Positions 11,774 to 25,503 of a stretch of 64,000 nt of DNA are shown here, one piece after another (within the stretch, counting starts at the first letter, position 1; the number at the start of each line of letters is the position of its first letter). The notes beneath the pieces were generated by a model. That model was given only the letters and a program-made list of their open reading frames with translations. It made no database searches and was not told the origin of the DNA. Origin of the DNA: Molossus alvarezi (taxonomy: Eukaryota; Chordata; Mammalia; Chiroptera; Molossidae); contig JBAWUJ010000105.1 in NCBI GenBank assembly GCA_037176705.1, positions 124,001 to 188,000 on the forward strand. Direction: 5' to 3'. The translations under genes were made by a program, and so were the position numbers.

Positions 11774-13735
11774 TGCACAGAAAGAACACCAGTCATGAAC
11801 ACTTTTGACTATGCCTGTGTATTCCCATATGTTCTTCGGGGAAATAGTCTTGAAACAAGTGAATCCATGACCATTGTTCCAAGACTGACACTCCCTCTTT
11901 TAAATTGATCCCTTTTTTGTTCTAATGGCTGGAATAAGGGGATTGAGTACTTGTCAGTTATCAAGAAATAGGCTGAATTTGTCACAGGGAATTAGAAAGA
12001 TAGGTTCGGGACATTCCAGTCATGAACAAGGTACAATTCCAGCATTTCACAATGATGGAATGCGTTTACTTTGAATTCTCAGGAGAAAACAGGTATCTAC
12101 TCCTTATGTTTTTTGAGGAAATCGGTACAAACAGTGAAATGTATGATGGTTCCTAGAATGACACTGATTCATTCGGTCACAACTTTAAAGAATGTGTGTA
12201 GAACTGAATAGGGTATAGATTTCCATGACCTGAACATTGCCCTAACCAATGTGTTGGATTTCTGCAGCCCAGCCTTTGTTGGATATCAAGATGACTCATA
12301 GACACTTCCAGGCAAACAACACGGATGCAGGGCTAAAAGGTAGTATGTGGAAAGGCTGCCTCATCAACTAGTACAGGTTGACTTTCCTGGTCACATAGGA
12401 AAGAAGGTAGACACCTGCATTTACTTACAACACTGTTTGACACTCCCATGTAAAGTATGCCCTGCACACCGGGCATAGTTAGTGTGTAAGTAATTGAAAT
12501 GGATACCCAGGTCCACTGCACAAGTGCATTTTCTCTAGAACACTCCTCTTGTTCTCATTCACAGAGATGTTCAATGTGAAAAACCCTTGGTATTGTCAGT
12601 GTCTTCCAATTCATGGATTTACTCCTTGCATGGAGACAACCAATGTTTCAACTACATCACTTTAGATGTGTTCAGTTTCACTGCTTCAAGAATGCACATA
12701 TGTGACACCAGTAGTTATCAATCTTTCCATTGATTCAGTCTTGGCCATACGCTGGTTCACTGTTCTGAGTAAGAATCATGTGAAACCAACTGCTACAGCA
12801 GAAACCAAACTTTTTCCAAGTATCGCCTTCAAAAATGGGCTTCAAGACGATCCAATCTTTGAAACCATGAACAACACAGAACACAAAAAGGGATAACTTT
12901 TGATGCTACACATAAGTGTGCTCTGTCCTAGTTGTTCTTTCCATGATATGACTGGATCTCCCTATAAAACGAGGAGAATGTACGTTAAAGTGTTCATGTT
13001 CCTCAAGATCTGTGCATTCACTTAACCCAAATGGAAATATTCATTCATTCCAACAGTTGTTTGACTAGAACATGTTTGTTCACACTTTCCCTGCAAAGGT
13101 ACTTAACTTCCCAGGGAAAAACATGCCACTGAGTGAATGTGGCCCCTGGCTCTCACAGAGTTTTGCCCATAGTTCAGTATATCCAAGACTGCACCAGCAA
13201 GTCTTGTGTCTCTTTGTCTGGAACAAGGGAAAGAAACTTACACTGCGAAGTTTCAGTGTGATTCCACCTTTACAAATGGACATTTCTTAAACACTTAACC
13301 AAAACAACATATGCTTTGAGGATCCTCACGCTCTAGGCTTCATGGAAGTGACTTTGGTGCCACTGAAGTGAAGAGTTCTAACACAGTTCATTTGGAATAG
13401 GTTTGCTTTGTATACACTCTCCTACAATCAAACTAGAGTGAAAAGTGTATCTAAGGACCAATCAAGAGTCAGGTTGCCACATTTCCTTAAATCAATACTT
13501 TCCACAACTGTACTAAGAACACGTAATCTGAAAAACAGTACAACAGTGGTGGTTCCATTTCGTGTGAAGCGGGTATAGCCCTAGAATCTTTTTCTCAATA
13601 TTTGGATATTATTTGAAGAAGGTTGTCTATTGGAACACAGTTCTTTGAACAGGGAGCCACTGAACAGTCCATTGGACACTGCAACCGTACAAAGGTTTCC
13701 ATTCTGCTCTTGAACTGAATGTTATTCTATTATTC
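11774..13735 (+). repeat. Satellite unit 7
   Basis: 1962 bp. Begins with 'ccatatgttc', shared only with unit 10, then diverges from unit 10 by about 12010. Own changes: 'gggacattcc', 'gtgttggatt', 'acacggatg', 'cactcccatg' and 'ggaccaatc'. Confidence 0.98.
13558..13574 (+). other. CENP-B box, unit 7
   Basis: Same 17 bases, 1961 bp from the previous box. Confidence 0.88.
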
Positions 13736-15697
13736 TGCACAGAAAGAACACCAGTCATGAACACTTTTGACTATGCCTGTGTATTCCCATAGGTTCTTCG
13801 GGGAAATAGTCTTGAAACAAGTGAATCCATGACCATTGTTCCAAGACTGACACTCCCTCTTTTAAATTGATCCCTTTTTTGTTCTAATGGCTGGAATAAG
13901 GGGATTGAGTACTTGTCAGTTATCAAGAAATAGGCTGAATTTGTCACAGGGAATTAGAAAGATAGGTTCGGGAGATTCCAGTCATGAACAAGGTACAATT
14001 CCAGCATTTCACAATGATGGAATGCGTTTACTTTGAATTCTCAGGAGAAAACAGGTATCTACTCCTTATGTTTTTTGAGGAAATCGGTACAAACAGTGAA
14101 ATGTATGATGGTTCCTAGAATGACACTGATTCATTCGGTCACAACTTTAAAGAATGTGTGTAGAACTGAATAGGGTATAGATTTCCATGACCTGAACATT
14201 GCCCTAACCAATGTGTTTGATTTCTGCAGCCCAGCCTTTGTTGGATATCAAGATGACTCATAGACACTTCCAGGCAAACAACACGTATGCAGGGCTAAAA
14301 GGTAGTATGTGGAAAGGCTGCCTCATCAACTAGTACAGGTTGACTTTCCTGGTCACATAGGAAAGAAGGTAGACACCTGCATTTACTTACAACACTGTTT
14401 GACACTCCAATGTAAAGTATGCCCTGCACACCGGGCATAGTTAGTGTGTAAGTAATTGAAATGGATACCCAGGTCCACTGCACAAGTGCATTTTCTCTAG
14501 AACACTCCTCTTGTTCTCATTCACAGAGATGTTCAATGTGAAAACCCCTTGGTATTGTCAGTGTCTTCCAATTCATGGATTTACTCCTTGCATGGAGACA
14601 ACCAATGTTTCAACTACATCACTTTAGATGTGTTCAGTTTCACTGCTTCAAGAATGCACATATGTGACACCAGTAGTTATCAATCTTTCCATTGATTCAG
14701 TCTTCGCCATACGCTGGTTCACTGTTCTGAGTAAGAATCATGTGAAACCAACTGCTACAGCAGAAACCAAACTTTTTCCAAGTATCGCCTTCAAAAATGG
14801 GCTTCAAGACGATCCAATCTTTGAAACCATGAACAACACAGAACACAAAAAGGGATAACTTTTGATGCTACACATAAGTGTGCTCTGTCCTAGTTGTTCT
14901 TTCCATGATATGACTGGATCTCCCTATAAAACGAGGAGAATGTACGTTAAAGTGTCCATGTTCCTCAAGATCTGTGCATTCACTTAACCCAAATGGAAAT
15001 ATTCATTCATTCCCACAGTTGTTTGACTAGAACATGTTTGTTCACACTTTCCCTGCAAAGGTACTTAACTTCCCAGGGAAAAACATGCCACTGAGTGAAT
15101 GTGGCCCCTGGCTCTCACAGAGTTTTGCCCATAGTTCAGTATATCCAAGACTGCACCAGCAAGTCTTGAGTCACTTTGTCTGGAACAAGGGAAAGAATCT
15201 TACACTGCGAAGTTTCAGTTTGATTCCACCTTTACAAATGGACATTTCTTAAACACTTAACCAAAACAACATATGCTTTGAGGATCCTCACGCTGTAGGC
15301 TTCATGGAAGTGACTTTGGTGCCACTGAAGTGAAGAGATCTACAACAGTTCATTTGGAATAGGTTTGCTTTGTATACACTCTCCTACAATCAAACTAGAG
15401 TGAAAAGTATATCTAAGGACCTATCCAGAGTCAGGTTTCCACATTTCCTTAAATCAATACTTTCCACAACTGTACTAAGAACACGTAATCTGAAAAACAG
15501 TACAACAGTGGTGGTTCCATTTCGTGTGAAGCGGGTATAGCCCTAGAATCTGTTTCTCAATATTTGGATATTATTTGAAGAAGGTTGTCTATTGGAACAC
15601 AGTTCTTTGAACAGGGAGCCACTGAACAGTCCATTGGACACTGCAACCGTATTAAGGTTTCCATTCTGCTCTTGAACTGAATGTTATTCTATTATTC
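13736..15697 (+). repeat. Satellite unit 8
   Basis: 1962 bp. The body carries its own changes ('gaaaacccctt', 'cttcgcc', 'gtgtccatg', 'gagtcacttt', 'agaatctt', 'cagtttgatt', 'cgctgtagg'). From 15336 it becomes the unit 5 tail type. Confidence 0.98.
15520..15536 (+). other. CENP-B box, unit 8
   Basis: Same 17 bases, 1962 bp from the previous box; flanks match unit 5. Confidence 0.88.
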
Positions 15698-17658
15698 TGC
15701 ACAGAAAGAACACCAGTCATGAACACTTTTGACTATGCCTGTGTATTCCCATAGGTTCTTCAGGGAAATAGTCCTGAAACAAGTGAATCCATGACCATTG
15801 TTCCAAGACTGACACTCCCTCTTTTAAATTGATCCCTTTTTTGTTCTAATGGCTGGAATAAGGGGATTGAGTACTTGTCAGTTATCAAGAAATAGGCTGA
15901 ATTTGTCACAGGGAATTAGAAAGATAGGTTCGGGAGATTCTAGTCATGAACAAGGTACAATTCCATCATTTCACAATGATGGAATGCGTTTACTTTGAAT
16001 TCTCAGGAGAAAACAGGTATCTACTCCTTATGTTTTTTGAGGAAATCGGTACAAACAGTGAAATGTATGATGGATCCTAGATTGACACTGATTCATTCGG
16101 TCACAACTTTAATGAATGTGTGTAGAACTGAATAGGGTATAGATTTCCATGACCTGAACTTTGCCCTAACCAATGTGTTTGATTTCTGCAGCCCAGCCTT
16201 TGTTGGATATCAAGATGACTCATAGACACTTCCAGGCAAACAACACGTATGCAGGGCTAAAAGGTAGTATGTGGAAAGGCTGCCTCATCAACTAGTACAG
16301 GTTGACTTTCCTGGTCACATAGGAAAGAAGGTAGACACCTGCATTTACTTACAACACTGTTTGACACTCCAATGTAAAGTATGCCCTGCACACCGGGCAT
16401 AGTTAGTGTGTAAGTAATTGAAATGGATACCCAGGTCCACTGCACAAGTGCATTTTCTCTAGAACACTCCTCTTGTTCTCATTCACAGAGATGTTCAATG
16501 TGAAAAACCCTTGGTATTGTCAGTGTCTTCCAATTCATGGATTTACTCCTTGCATGGAGACAACCAATGTTTCAACTACATCACTTTAGATGTGTTCAGT
16601 TTCACTGCTTCAAGAATGCACATATGTGACAACAGTAGTTATCAATCTTTCCATTGATTCAGTCTTGGCCATACGTTGGTTCACTGTTCTGAGTAAGAAT
16701 CATGTGAAACCAACTGCTACAGCAGAAACCAAACTTTTTCCAAGTATCACCTTCAAAAATGGGCTTCAAGACGATCCAATCTTTGAAACCATGAACAACA
16801 CAGAACACAAAAAGGGATAACTTTTGATGCTACACATAAGTGTGCTCTGTCCTAGTTGTTCTTTCCATGATATGACTGGATCTCCCTATAAAACGAGGAG
16901 AATGTACGTTAAAGTGTTCATGTTCCTCAAGATCTGTGCATTCACTTAACCCCAATGGAAATATTCATTCATTCCAACAGTTGTTTGACTAGAACATGTT
17001 TGTTCACACTTTCCCTGCAAAGGTACTTAATTTCCCAGGGAAAAACATGCAACTGAGTGAATGTGGCCCCTGGCTCTCACAGAGTTTTGCCCATAGTTCA
17101 GTATATCCAAAACTGCACCAGCAAGTCTTGTGTCTCTTTGTCTGGAACAAGGGAAAGAAACTTACACTGCGAAGTTTCAGTGTGATTCCACCTTTACAAA
17201 TGAACATTTCTTAAACACTTAACCAAAACAACATATGCTTTGAGGATCCTCACGCTCTAGGCTTCATGGAAGTGACTTTGGTGCCACTGAAGTGAAGAGT
17301 TCTAACACAGTTCAGTTGGAATAGGTTTGCTTTGTATACACTCTCCTACAATCAAACTAGAGTGAAAAGTATATCTAAGGACCTATCCAGAGTCAGGTTG
17401 CCACATTTCCTTAAATCAATACTTTCCACAACTGTACTAAGAACACGTAATCTGAAAAACAGTACAACAGTGGTGGTTCCATTTCGTGTGAAGCGGGTAT
17501 AGCCCTAGAATCTTTTCTCAATATTTGGATATTATTTGAAGAAGGTTGTCTATTGGAACACAGTTCTTTGAACAGGGAGCCACTGAACAGTCCATTGGAC
17601 ACTGCAACCGTACAAAGGTTTCCATTCTGCTCTTGAACTGAATGTTATTCTATTATTC
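15698..17658 (+). repeat. Satellite unit 9 (near-duplicate of unit 6)
   Basis: 1961 bp, with the same single-T deletion as unit 6 and the same list of private variants. The one clear own change is 'catgcaactg' near 17047. Confidence 0.98.
17482..17498 (+). other. CENP-B box, unit 9
   Basis: Same 17 bases, 1962 bp from the previous box; flanks match unit 6. Confidence 0.88.
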
Positions 17659-19619
17659 TGCACAGAAAGAACACCAGTCATGAACACTTTTGACTATGCC
17701 TGTGTATTCCCATATGTTCTTCGGGGAAATAGTCTTGAAACAAGTGAATCCATGACCATTGTTCCAAGACTGACACTCCCTCTTTTAAATTGATCCCTTT
17801 TTTGTTCTAATGGCTGGAATAAGGGGATTGAGTACTTGTCAGTTATCAAGAAATAGGCTGAATTTGTCACAGGGAATTAGAAAGATAGGTTCGGGAGATT
17901 CCGTTCATGAACAAGGTACAATTCCAGCATTTCACAATGGTGGAATGCGTTTACTTTGAATTCTCAGGTTAAAACAGGTATCTACTCCTTATGTTTTTTG
18001 AGGAAATCGGTACAAACAGTGAAATGTATGATGGATCCAAGTATGACACTGATTCATTCGGTCACAACTTTAAAGAATGTGTGTAGAACTGAATAGGGTA
18101 TAGATTCCCATGACCTGAACATTGCCCTAACCAATGTGTTTGATTTCTGCAGCCCAGCCTTTGTTGGATATCAAGATGACTCATAGACACTTCCAGGCAA
18201 ACAACACGTATGCAGGGCTAAAAGGTAGTATGTGGAAAGGCTGCCTCATCAACTAGTACAGGTTGACTTTCCTGGTCACATAGGAAAGAAGGTAGACACC
18301 TGCATTTACTTACAACACTGTTTGACACTCCAATGTAAAGTATGCCCTGCACACCGGGCATAGTTAGTGTGTAAGTAATTGAAATGGATACCCAGGTCCA
18401 CTGCACAAGTGCATTTTCTCTAGAACACTTCTCTTGTTCTCATTCACAGAGATGTTCAATGTGAAAAACCCTTGGTATTGTCAGTGTCTTTCAATTCATG
18501 GATTTACTCCTTGCATGGAGACAACCAATGTTTCAACTACATCACTTTAGATGTGTTCAGTTTCACTGCTTCAAGAATGCACATGTGTGACACCAGTAGT
18601 TATCAATCTTTCCATTGATTCAGTCTTGGCCATACGCTGGTTCACTGTTCTGAGTAAGAATCATGTGAAACCAATTGCTACAGCAGAAACCAAACTTTTT
18701 CCAAGTATCGCCTTCAAAAATGGGCTTCAAGACGATCCAATCTTTGAAACCATGAACAACACAGAACACAAAAAGGGATAACTTTTGATGCTACACATAA
18801 GTGTGCTCTGTCCTAGTTGTTCTTTCCATGATATGACTGGATCTCCCTATAAAACGAGGAGAATGTACGTTAAAGTGTTCATGTTCCTCAAGATCTGTGC
18901 ATTCACTTAACCCAAATGGAAATATTCATTCATTCCAACAGTTGTTTGACTAGAACATGTTTGTTCACACTTTCCCTGCAAAGGTACCTAATTTCCCAGG
19001 AAAAACATGCCACTGAGTGAATGTGGCCCCTGTCTCTCACAGAGTTTTGCCCATAGTTCAGTATATACAAGACTGCACCAGCAAGTCTTGTGTCTCTTTG
19101 TCTGGAACAAGGGAAAGAAACTTACACTGCGAAGTTTCAGTGTGATTCCACCTTTACAAATGAACATTTCTTAAACACTTAACAAAAACAACATATGCTT
19201 TGAGGATCCTCACGCTCTAGGCTTCATGGAAGTGACTTTGGTGCCACTGAAGTGAAGAGTTCTAACACAGTTCATTTGGAGTAGGCTTGCTTTGTATACA
19301 CTCTCCTACAATCAAACTAGAGTGAAAAGTATATCTAAGGACCTATCCAGAGTCAGGTTGCCACATTTCCTTAAATCAATACTTTTCACAACTGTACTAA
19401 GAACACGTAATCTGAAAAACAGTACAACAGTGGTGGTTCCATTTCGTGTGAAGCGGGTATAGCCCTAGAATCTTTTTCTCAATATTTGGATATTATTTGA
19501 AGAAGGTTGTCTATTGGAACACATTTCTTTGAACAGGGAGCCACTGAACAGTCCATTGGACACTGCAACCGTATTAAGGTTTCCATTCTGCTCTTGAACT
19601 GAATGTTATTCTATTATTC
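17659..19619 (+). repeat. Satellite unit 10 (divergent front tract)
   Basis: 1961 bp; one G is missing in the right arm of the dyad near 18998. Variants 'atggtggaatg', 'aggttaaaac' and 'ggatccaagtatg' group its first third with unit 11. Many own changes follow, including 'cacatgtgtg', 'ccaattgcta', 'tatacaagac' and 'ggagtaggct'. Confidence 0.98.
19442..19458 (+). other. CENP-B box, unit 10
   Basis: Same 17 bases, 1960 bp from the previous box, even though this unit is among the most divergent in the array. Confidence 0.88.
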
Positions 19620-21581
19620 TGCACAGAAAGAACACCAGTCATGAACACTTTTGACTATGCCTGTGTATTCCCATTGGTTCTTCGGGGAAATAGTCTTGAA
19701 ACAAGTGAATCCATGACCATTTTTCAAAGACTGACACTCCCTCTTTTAAATTGATCCCTTTTTTGTTCTAATGGCTGGAATAAGGGGACTGAGTACTTGT
19801 CAGTTATCAAGAAATAGGCTGAATTTGTCACAGGGAATTAGAAAGATAGGTTCGGGAGATTCCATTCACGAACAAGGTACAATTCCAGCATTTCACAATG
19901 GTGGAATGCGTTTACTTTGAATTCTCAGGTTAAAACAGGTATCTACTCCTTATGTTTTTTGAGGAAATCGGTACAAACAGTGAAATGTATGATGGATCCG
20001 AGTATGACACTGATTCATTCGGTCACAACTTTAAAGAATGTGTGTAGAACTGAATAGGGTATAGATTTCCATGACCTGAACATTGCCCTAACCAATGTGT
20101 TTGATTTCTGCAGCCCAGCCTTTGTTGGATATCAAGATGACTCATAGACACTTCCAGGCAAACAACACGTATGCAGGGCTAAAAGGTAGTATGTGGAAAG
20201 GCTGCCTCATCAACTAGTACAGGTTGACTTTCCTGGTCACATAGGAAAGAAGGTAGACACCTGCATTTACTTACAACACTGTTTGACACTCCAATGTAAA
20301 GTATGCCCTGCACACCGGGCATTGTTAGTGTGTAAGTAATTGAAATGGATACCCAGGTCCACTGCACAAGTGCATTTTCTCTAGAACACTCCTCTTGTTC
20401 TCATTCACAGAGATGTTCAATGTGAAAAACCCTTGGTATTGTCAGTGTCTTCCAATTCGTGGATTTACTCCTTGCATGGAGACAACCAATGTTTCAACTA
20501 CATCACTTTAGATGTGTTCAGTTTCACTGCTTCAAGAATGCACATATGTGACACCAGTAGTTATCAATCTTTCCATTGATTCAGTCTTGGCCATACGCTG
20601 GTTCACTGTTCTGAGTAAGAATCATGTGAAACCAACTGCTACAGCAGAAACCAAACTTTTTCCAAGTATCGCCTTCAAAAATGGGCTTCAAGACGATCCA
20701 ATCTTTGAAACCATGAACAACACAGAACACAAAAAGGGATAACTTTTGATGCTACACATAAGTGTGCTCTGTCCTAGTTGTTCTTTCCATGATATGACTG
20801 GATCTCCCTATAAAACGAGGAGAATGTACGTTAAAGTGTTCATGTTCCTCAAGATCTGTGCATTCACTTAACCCAAATGGAAATATTCATTCATTCCAAC
20901 AGTTGTTTGACTAGAACATGTTTGTTCACACTTTCCCTGCAAAGGTACCTAATTTCCCAGGGAAAAACATGCCACTGAGTGAATGTGGCACCTGGCTCTC
21001 ACAGAGTTTTGCCCATAGTTCAGTATATCCAAGACTGCACCAGCAAGTCTTGTGTCTCTTTGTCTGGAACAAGGGAAAGAAACTTACACTGCGAAGTTTC
21101 AGTGTGATTCCACCTTTACAAATGGACATTTCTTAAACACTTAACAAAAACAACATATGCTTTGAGGATCCTCACGCTCTAGGCTTCATGGAAGTGACTT
21201 TGGTGCCACTGAAGTGAAGAGTTCTAACACAGTTCATTTGGAATAGGTTTTCTTTGTATACACTCTCCTATAATCAAACTAGAGTGAAAAGTATATCTAA
21301 GGACCTATCCAGAGTCAGGTTGCCACATTACCTTAAATCAATACTTTCCACAACTGTACTAAGAACACGTAATCTGAAAAACAGTACAACAGTGGTGGTT
21401 CCATTTCGTGTGAAGCGGGTATAGCCCTAGAATCTTTTTCTCAGTATTTGGATAAAATTTGAAGAAGGTTGTCTATTGGAACACAGTTCTTTGAACAGGG
21501 AGCCACTGAACAGTCCATTGGACACTGCAACCGTATTAAGGTTTCCATTCTGCTCTTGAACTGAATGTTATTCTATTATTC
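19620..21581 (+). repeat. Satellite unit 11
   Basis: 1962 bp. Shares 'atggtgg', 'aggttaaaac', 'ggtacctaat' and 'ttaacaaaaac' with unit 10. Own changes: 'ccattggttc', 'ccattcacg', 'gggcattgtt', 'gtggcacctg' and 'ggataaaattt'. Confidence 0.98.
21404..21420 (+). other. CENP-B box, unit 11
   Basis: Same 17 bases, 1962 bp from the previous box; several changes lie within 50 bp downstream but none in the box. Confidence 0.88.
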
Positions 21582-23543
21582 TGCACAGAAAGAACACCAG
21601 TCATGAACACTTTTGACTATGCCTGTGTATTCCCATAGGTTCTTAGGGGAAATAGTCCTGAAACAAGTGAATCCATGACCATTGTTCAAAGACTGACACT
21701 CCCTCTTTTAAATTGATCCCTTTTTTGTTCTAATGGTTGGAATAAGGGGATTGAGTACTTGTCAGTTATCCAGAAATAGGCTGAATTTGTCACAGGGAAT
21801 TAGAAAGATAGGTTCGGGAGATTCCAGTCATGAACAAGGTACAATTCCAGCATTTCACAATGATGGAATGCGTTTACTTTGAATTCTCAGGAGAAAACAG
21901 GTATCTACTCCTTATGTTTTTTGAGGAAATCGGTACAAACAGTGAAATGTATGATGGTTCCTAGAATGACAGTGATTCTTTCGGTCACAACTTTAAAGAA
22001 TGTGTGTAGAACTGAATAGGGTATAGATTTCCATGACCTGAACATTGCCCTAACCAATGTGTTTGATTTCTGCAGCCCAGCCTTTGTTGGATATCAAGAT
22101 GACTCATAGACACTTCCAGGCAAACAACACGTATGCAGGGCTAAAAGGTAGTATGTGGAAAGGCTGCCTCATCAACTAGTACAGGTTGACTTTCCTGGTC
22201 ACATAGGAAAGAAGGTAGACACCTGCATTTACTTACAACACTGTTTGACACTCCAATGTAAAGTATGCCCTGCACACCGGGCATAGTTAGTGTGTAAGTA
22301 ATTGAAATGGATACCCAGGTCCACTGCACAAGTGCATTTTCTCTAGAACACTCTTCTTGTTCTCATTCACAGAGATGTTCAATGTGAAAAACCCTTGGTA
22401 TTGTCAGTGTCTTCCAATTCATGGATTTACTCCTTGCATGGAGACAACCAATGTTTCAACTACATCACTTTAGATGTGTTCAGTTTCACTGCTTCAAGAA
22501 TGCACATATGTGACACCAGTAGTTATCAATCTTTCCATTGATTCAGTCTTGGCCATACGCTGGTTCACTGTTCTGAGTAAGAATCATGTGAAACCAACTG
22601 CTTCAGCAGAAACCAAACTTTTTCCAAGTATCGCCTTCCAAAATGGGCTTTAAGACGATCCAATCTTTGAAACCATGAACAACACAGAACACAAAAAGGG
22701 GTAACTTTTGATGCTACACATAAGTGTGCTCTGTCCTAGTTGTTCTTTCCATGATATGACTGGATCTCCCTATAAAACGAGGAGAATGTACGTTAAAGTG
22801 TTCATGTTCCTCAAGATCTGTGCATTCACTTAACCCAAATGGAAATGTTCATTCATTCCAACAGTTGTTTGACTAGAACATGTTTGTTCACACTTTCCCT
22901 GCAAAGGTACTTAACTTCCCAGGGAAAAACATGCCACTGAGTGAATGTGGCCCCTGGCTCTCACAGAGTTTTGCCCATAGTTCAGTATATCCAAGACTGC
23001 ACCAGCAAGTCTTGAGTCTCTTTGTCTGGAACAAGGGAAAGAAACTTACACTGCGAAGTTTCAGTGTGATTCCACCTTTACCAATGGACATTTCATAAAC
23101 AATTAACCAAAACAACATATGCTTTGAGGATCCTCACGCTCTAGGCTTCATGGAAGTGACTTAGGTGCCACTGAAGTGAAGAGTTCTAACACAGTTCATT
23201 TGGAATAGGTTTGCTTTGTATACACTCTCCTACAATCAAACTAGAGTGAAAAGTATATCTAAGGACCTATCCAGAGTCAGGTTGCCACATTACCTTAAAT
23301 CAATACTTTCCACAACTGTACTAAGAACACGTAATCTGAAAAACAGTACAACAGTGGTGGTTCCATTTCGTGTGAAGCGGGTATAGCCCTAGAATCTTTT
23401 TCTCAATATTTGGATATTATTTGAAGAAGGTTGTCTATTGGAACACAGTTCTTTGAACAGGGAGCCACTGAACAGTCCATTGGACACTGCAACCGTATTA
23501 AGGTTTCCATTCTGCTCTTGAACTGAATGTTATTCTATTATTC
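21582..23543 (+). repeat. Satellite unit 12 (type A of the dimer)
   Basis: 1962 bp. First carrier of the type A set: 'ctcttcttg', 'cttcagcag', 'ttccaaaatgggctttaag', 'aggggtaac', 'ggaaatgttc', 'ttaccaatgg', 'aacaattaacc' and 'cttaggtgcc'. It keeps 'ccatagg' at the front, unlike later A units. Confidence 0.98.
23366..23382 (+). other. CENP-B box, unit 12
   Basis: Same 17 bases, 1962 bp from the previous box. Confidence 0.88.
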
Positions 23544-25503
23544 TGCACAGAAAGAACACCAGTCATGAACACTTTTGACTATGCCTGTGTATTCCCAGGT
23601 TCTTAGGGGAAATAGTCCTGAAACAAGTGAATCCATGACCATTGTTCAAAGACTGACACTCCCTCTTTTAAATTGATCCCTTTTTTGTTCTAATGGCTGG
23701 AATAAGGGGATTGAGTACTTGTCAGTTATCAAGAAATAGGCTGAATTTGTCACAGGGAATTAGAAAGATAGGTTCGGGAGATTCCAGTCATGAACAAGGT
23801 ACAATTCCAGCCTTTCACAATGATGGAATGCGTTTACTTTGAATTCTCAGGAGAAAACAGGTATCTACTCCTTATATTTTTTGAGGAAATCGGTACAAAC
23901 AGTGAAATGTATGATGGTTCCTAGAATGACACTGATTCATTCGGTCACAACTTTAAAGAATGTGTGTAGAACTGAATAGGGTATAGATTTCCATGACCTG
24001 AACATTGCCCTAAACAATGTGTTTGATTTCTGCAGCCCAGCCTTTGTTGGATATCAAGATGACTCATAGACACTTCCAGGCAAACAACACGTATGCAGGG
24101 CTAAAAGGTAGTATGTGGAAAGGCTGCCTCATCAACTAGTACAGGTTGACTTTCCTGGTCACATAGGAAAGAAGGTAGACACCTGCATTTACTTACAACA
24201 CTGTTTGACACTCCAATGTAAAGTATGCCCTGCACACCGGGCATAGTTAGTGTGTAAGTAATTGAAATGGATACCCAGGTCCGCTGCACAAGTGCATTTT
24301 CTCTAGAACACTCCTCTTGTTCTCATTCACAGAGATGTTCAATGTGAAAAACCCTTGGTATTGTCAGTGTCTTCCAATTCATGGATTTACTCCTTGCATG
24401 GAGACAACCAATGTTTCAACTACATCACTTTAGATGTGTTCAGTTTCACTGCTTCAAGAATGCACATATGTGACACCAGTAGTTATCAATCTTTCCATTG
24501 ATTCAGTCTTGGCCATACGTTTGTTCACTGTTCTGAGTAAGAATCATGTGAAACCAACTGCTACAGCAGAAACCAAACTTTTTCCAAGTATCGCCTTCAA
24601 AAATGGGCTTCAAGACGATCCAATCTTTGAAACCATGAACAACACAGAACACAAAAAGGGATAACTTTTGATGCTACACATAAGTGTGCTCTGTCCTAGT
24701 TGTTCTTTCCATGATATGACTGGATCTCCCTATAAAACGAGGAGAATGTACGTTAAAGTGTTCATGTTCCTCAAGATCTGTGCATTCACTTAACCCAAAT
24801 GCAAATATTCATTCATTCCAAAAGTTGTTTGACTAGAACATGTTTGTTCACACTTTCCCTGCAAAGGTACTTAACTTCCCAGGGAAAAACATGCCACTGA
24901 GTGAATGTGGCCCCTGGCTCTCACAGAGTTTTGCCCATAGTTCAGTATATCCAAGACTGCACTAGCAAGTCTTGAGTCTCTTTGTCTGGAACAAGGGAAA
25001 GAAACTTACACTGCGAAGTTTCAGTGTGATTCCACCTTTACAAATGGACATTTCTTAAACACTTAACCAAAACAACATATGCTTTGAGGATCCTCACGCT
25101 CTAGGCTTCATGGAAGTGACTTTGGTGCCACTGAAGTGAAGAGTTCTAACACAGTTCATTTGGAATATGTTTGCTTTGTATACACTCTCCTACAATCAAA
25201 CTAGAGTGAAAAGTATATCTAAGGACCTATCCAGAGTCAGGTTGCCACATTTCCTTAAATCAATACTTTCCACAACTGTACTAAGAACACGTAATCTGAA
25301 AAACAGTACAACAGTGGTGGTTCCATTTCGTGTGAAGCGGGTATAGCCCTAGAATCTTTTTCTCAATATTTGGATAGTATTTGAAGAAGGTTGTCTATTG
25401 GAACACATTTCTTTGAACAGGGACCCACTGAACAGTCCATTGGACACTGCAACCGTATTAAGGTTTCCATTCTGCTCTTGAACTGAATGTTATTCTATTA
25501 TTC
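23544..25503 (+). repeat. Satellite unit 13 (type B)
   Basis: 1960 bp: 'attcccaggttctta' lacks the two bases present in units 1-12. Type B set: 'gcctttcac', 'cttatatttt', 'ctaaacaatg', 'ggtccgctgc', 'cgtttgttc', 'aaatgcaaat', 'aaaagttg', 'cactagcaag', 'gaatatgttt', 'ggatagtatt' and 'gggacccac'. Confidence 0.98.
25326..25342 (+). other. CENP-B box, unit 13
   Basis: Same 17 bases, 1960 bp from the previous box; type B unit, so both dimer halves carry a box. Confidence 0.88.

Larger units (their letters stand above)
9451..11840 (+). repeat. 2.4-kb tract, copy 1 of a three-unit-spaced duplication
   Basis: The tail of unit 5, all of unit 6 and the first ~65 bp of unit 7 share at least fifteen variants with 15336-17725, at a constant offset of 5,885 bp. 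About five differences between the two are visible. Flanking sequence on both sides does not share private variants, so the tract ends are real within about 100-200 bp. Confidence 0.88.
15336..17725 (+). repeat. 2.4-kb tract, copy 2 of a three-unit-spaced duplication
   Basis: Counterpart of 9451-11840, spanning the unit 8 tail, unit 9 and the unit 10 start. It even repeats the single-T deletion after the CENP-B box of unit 6 and the 'ccatatgttc' variant at the start of unit 7. The direction of copying cannot be told from the sequence. Confidence 0.88.
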
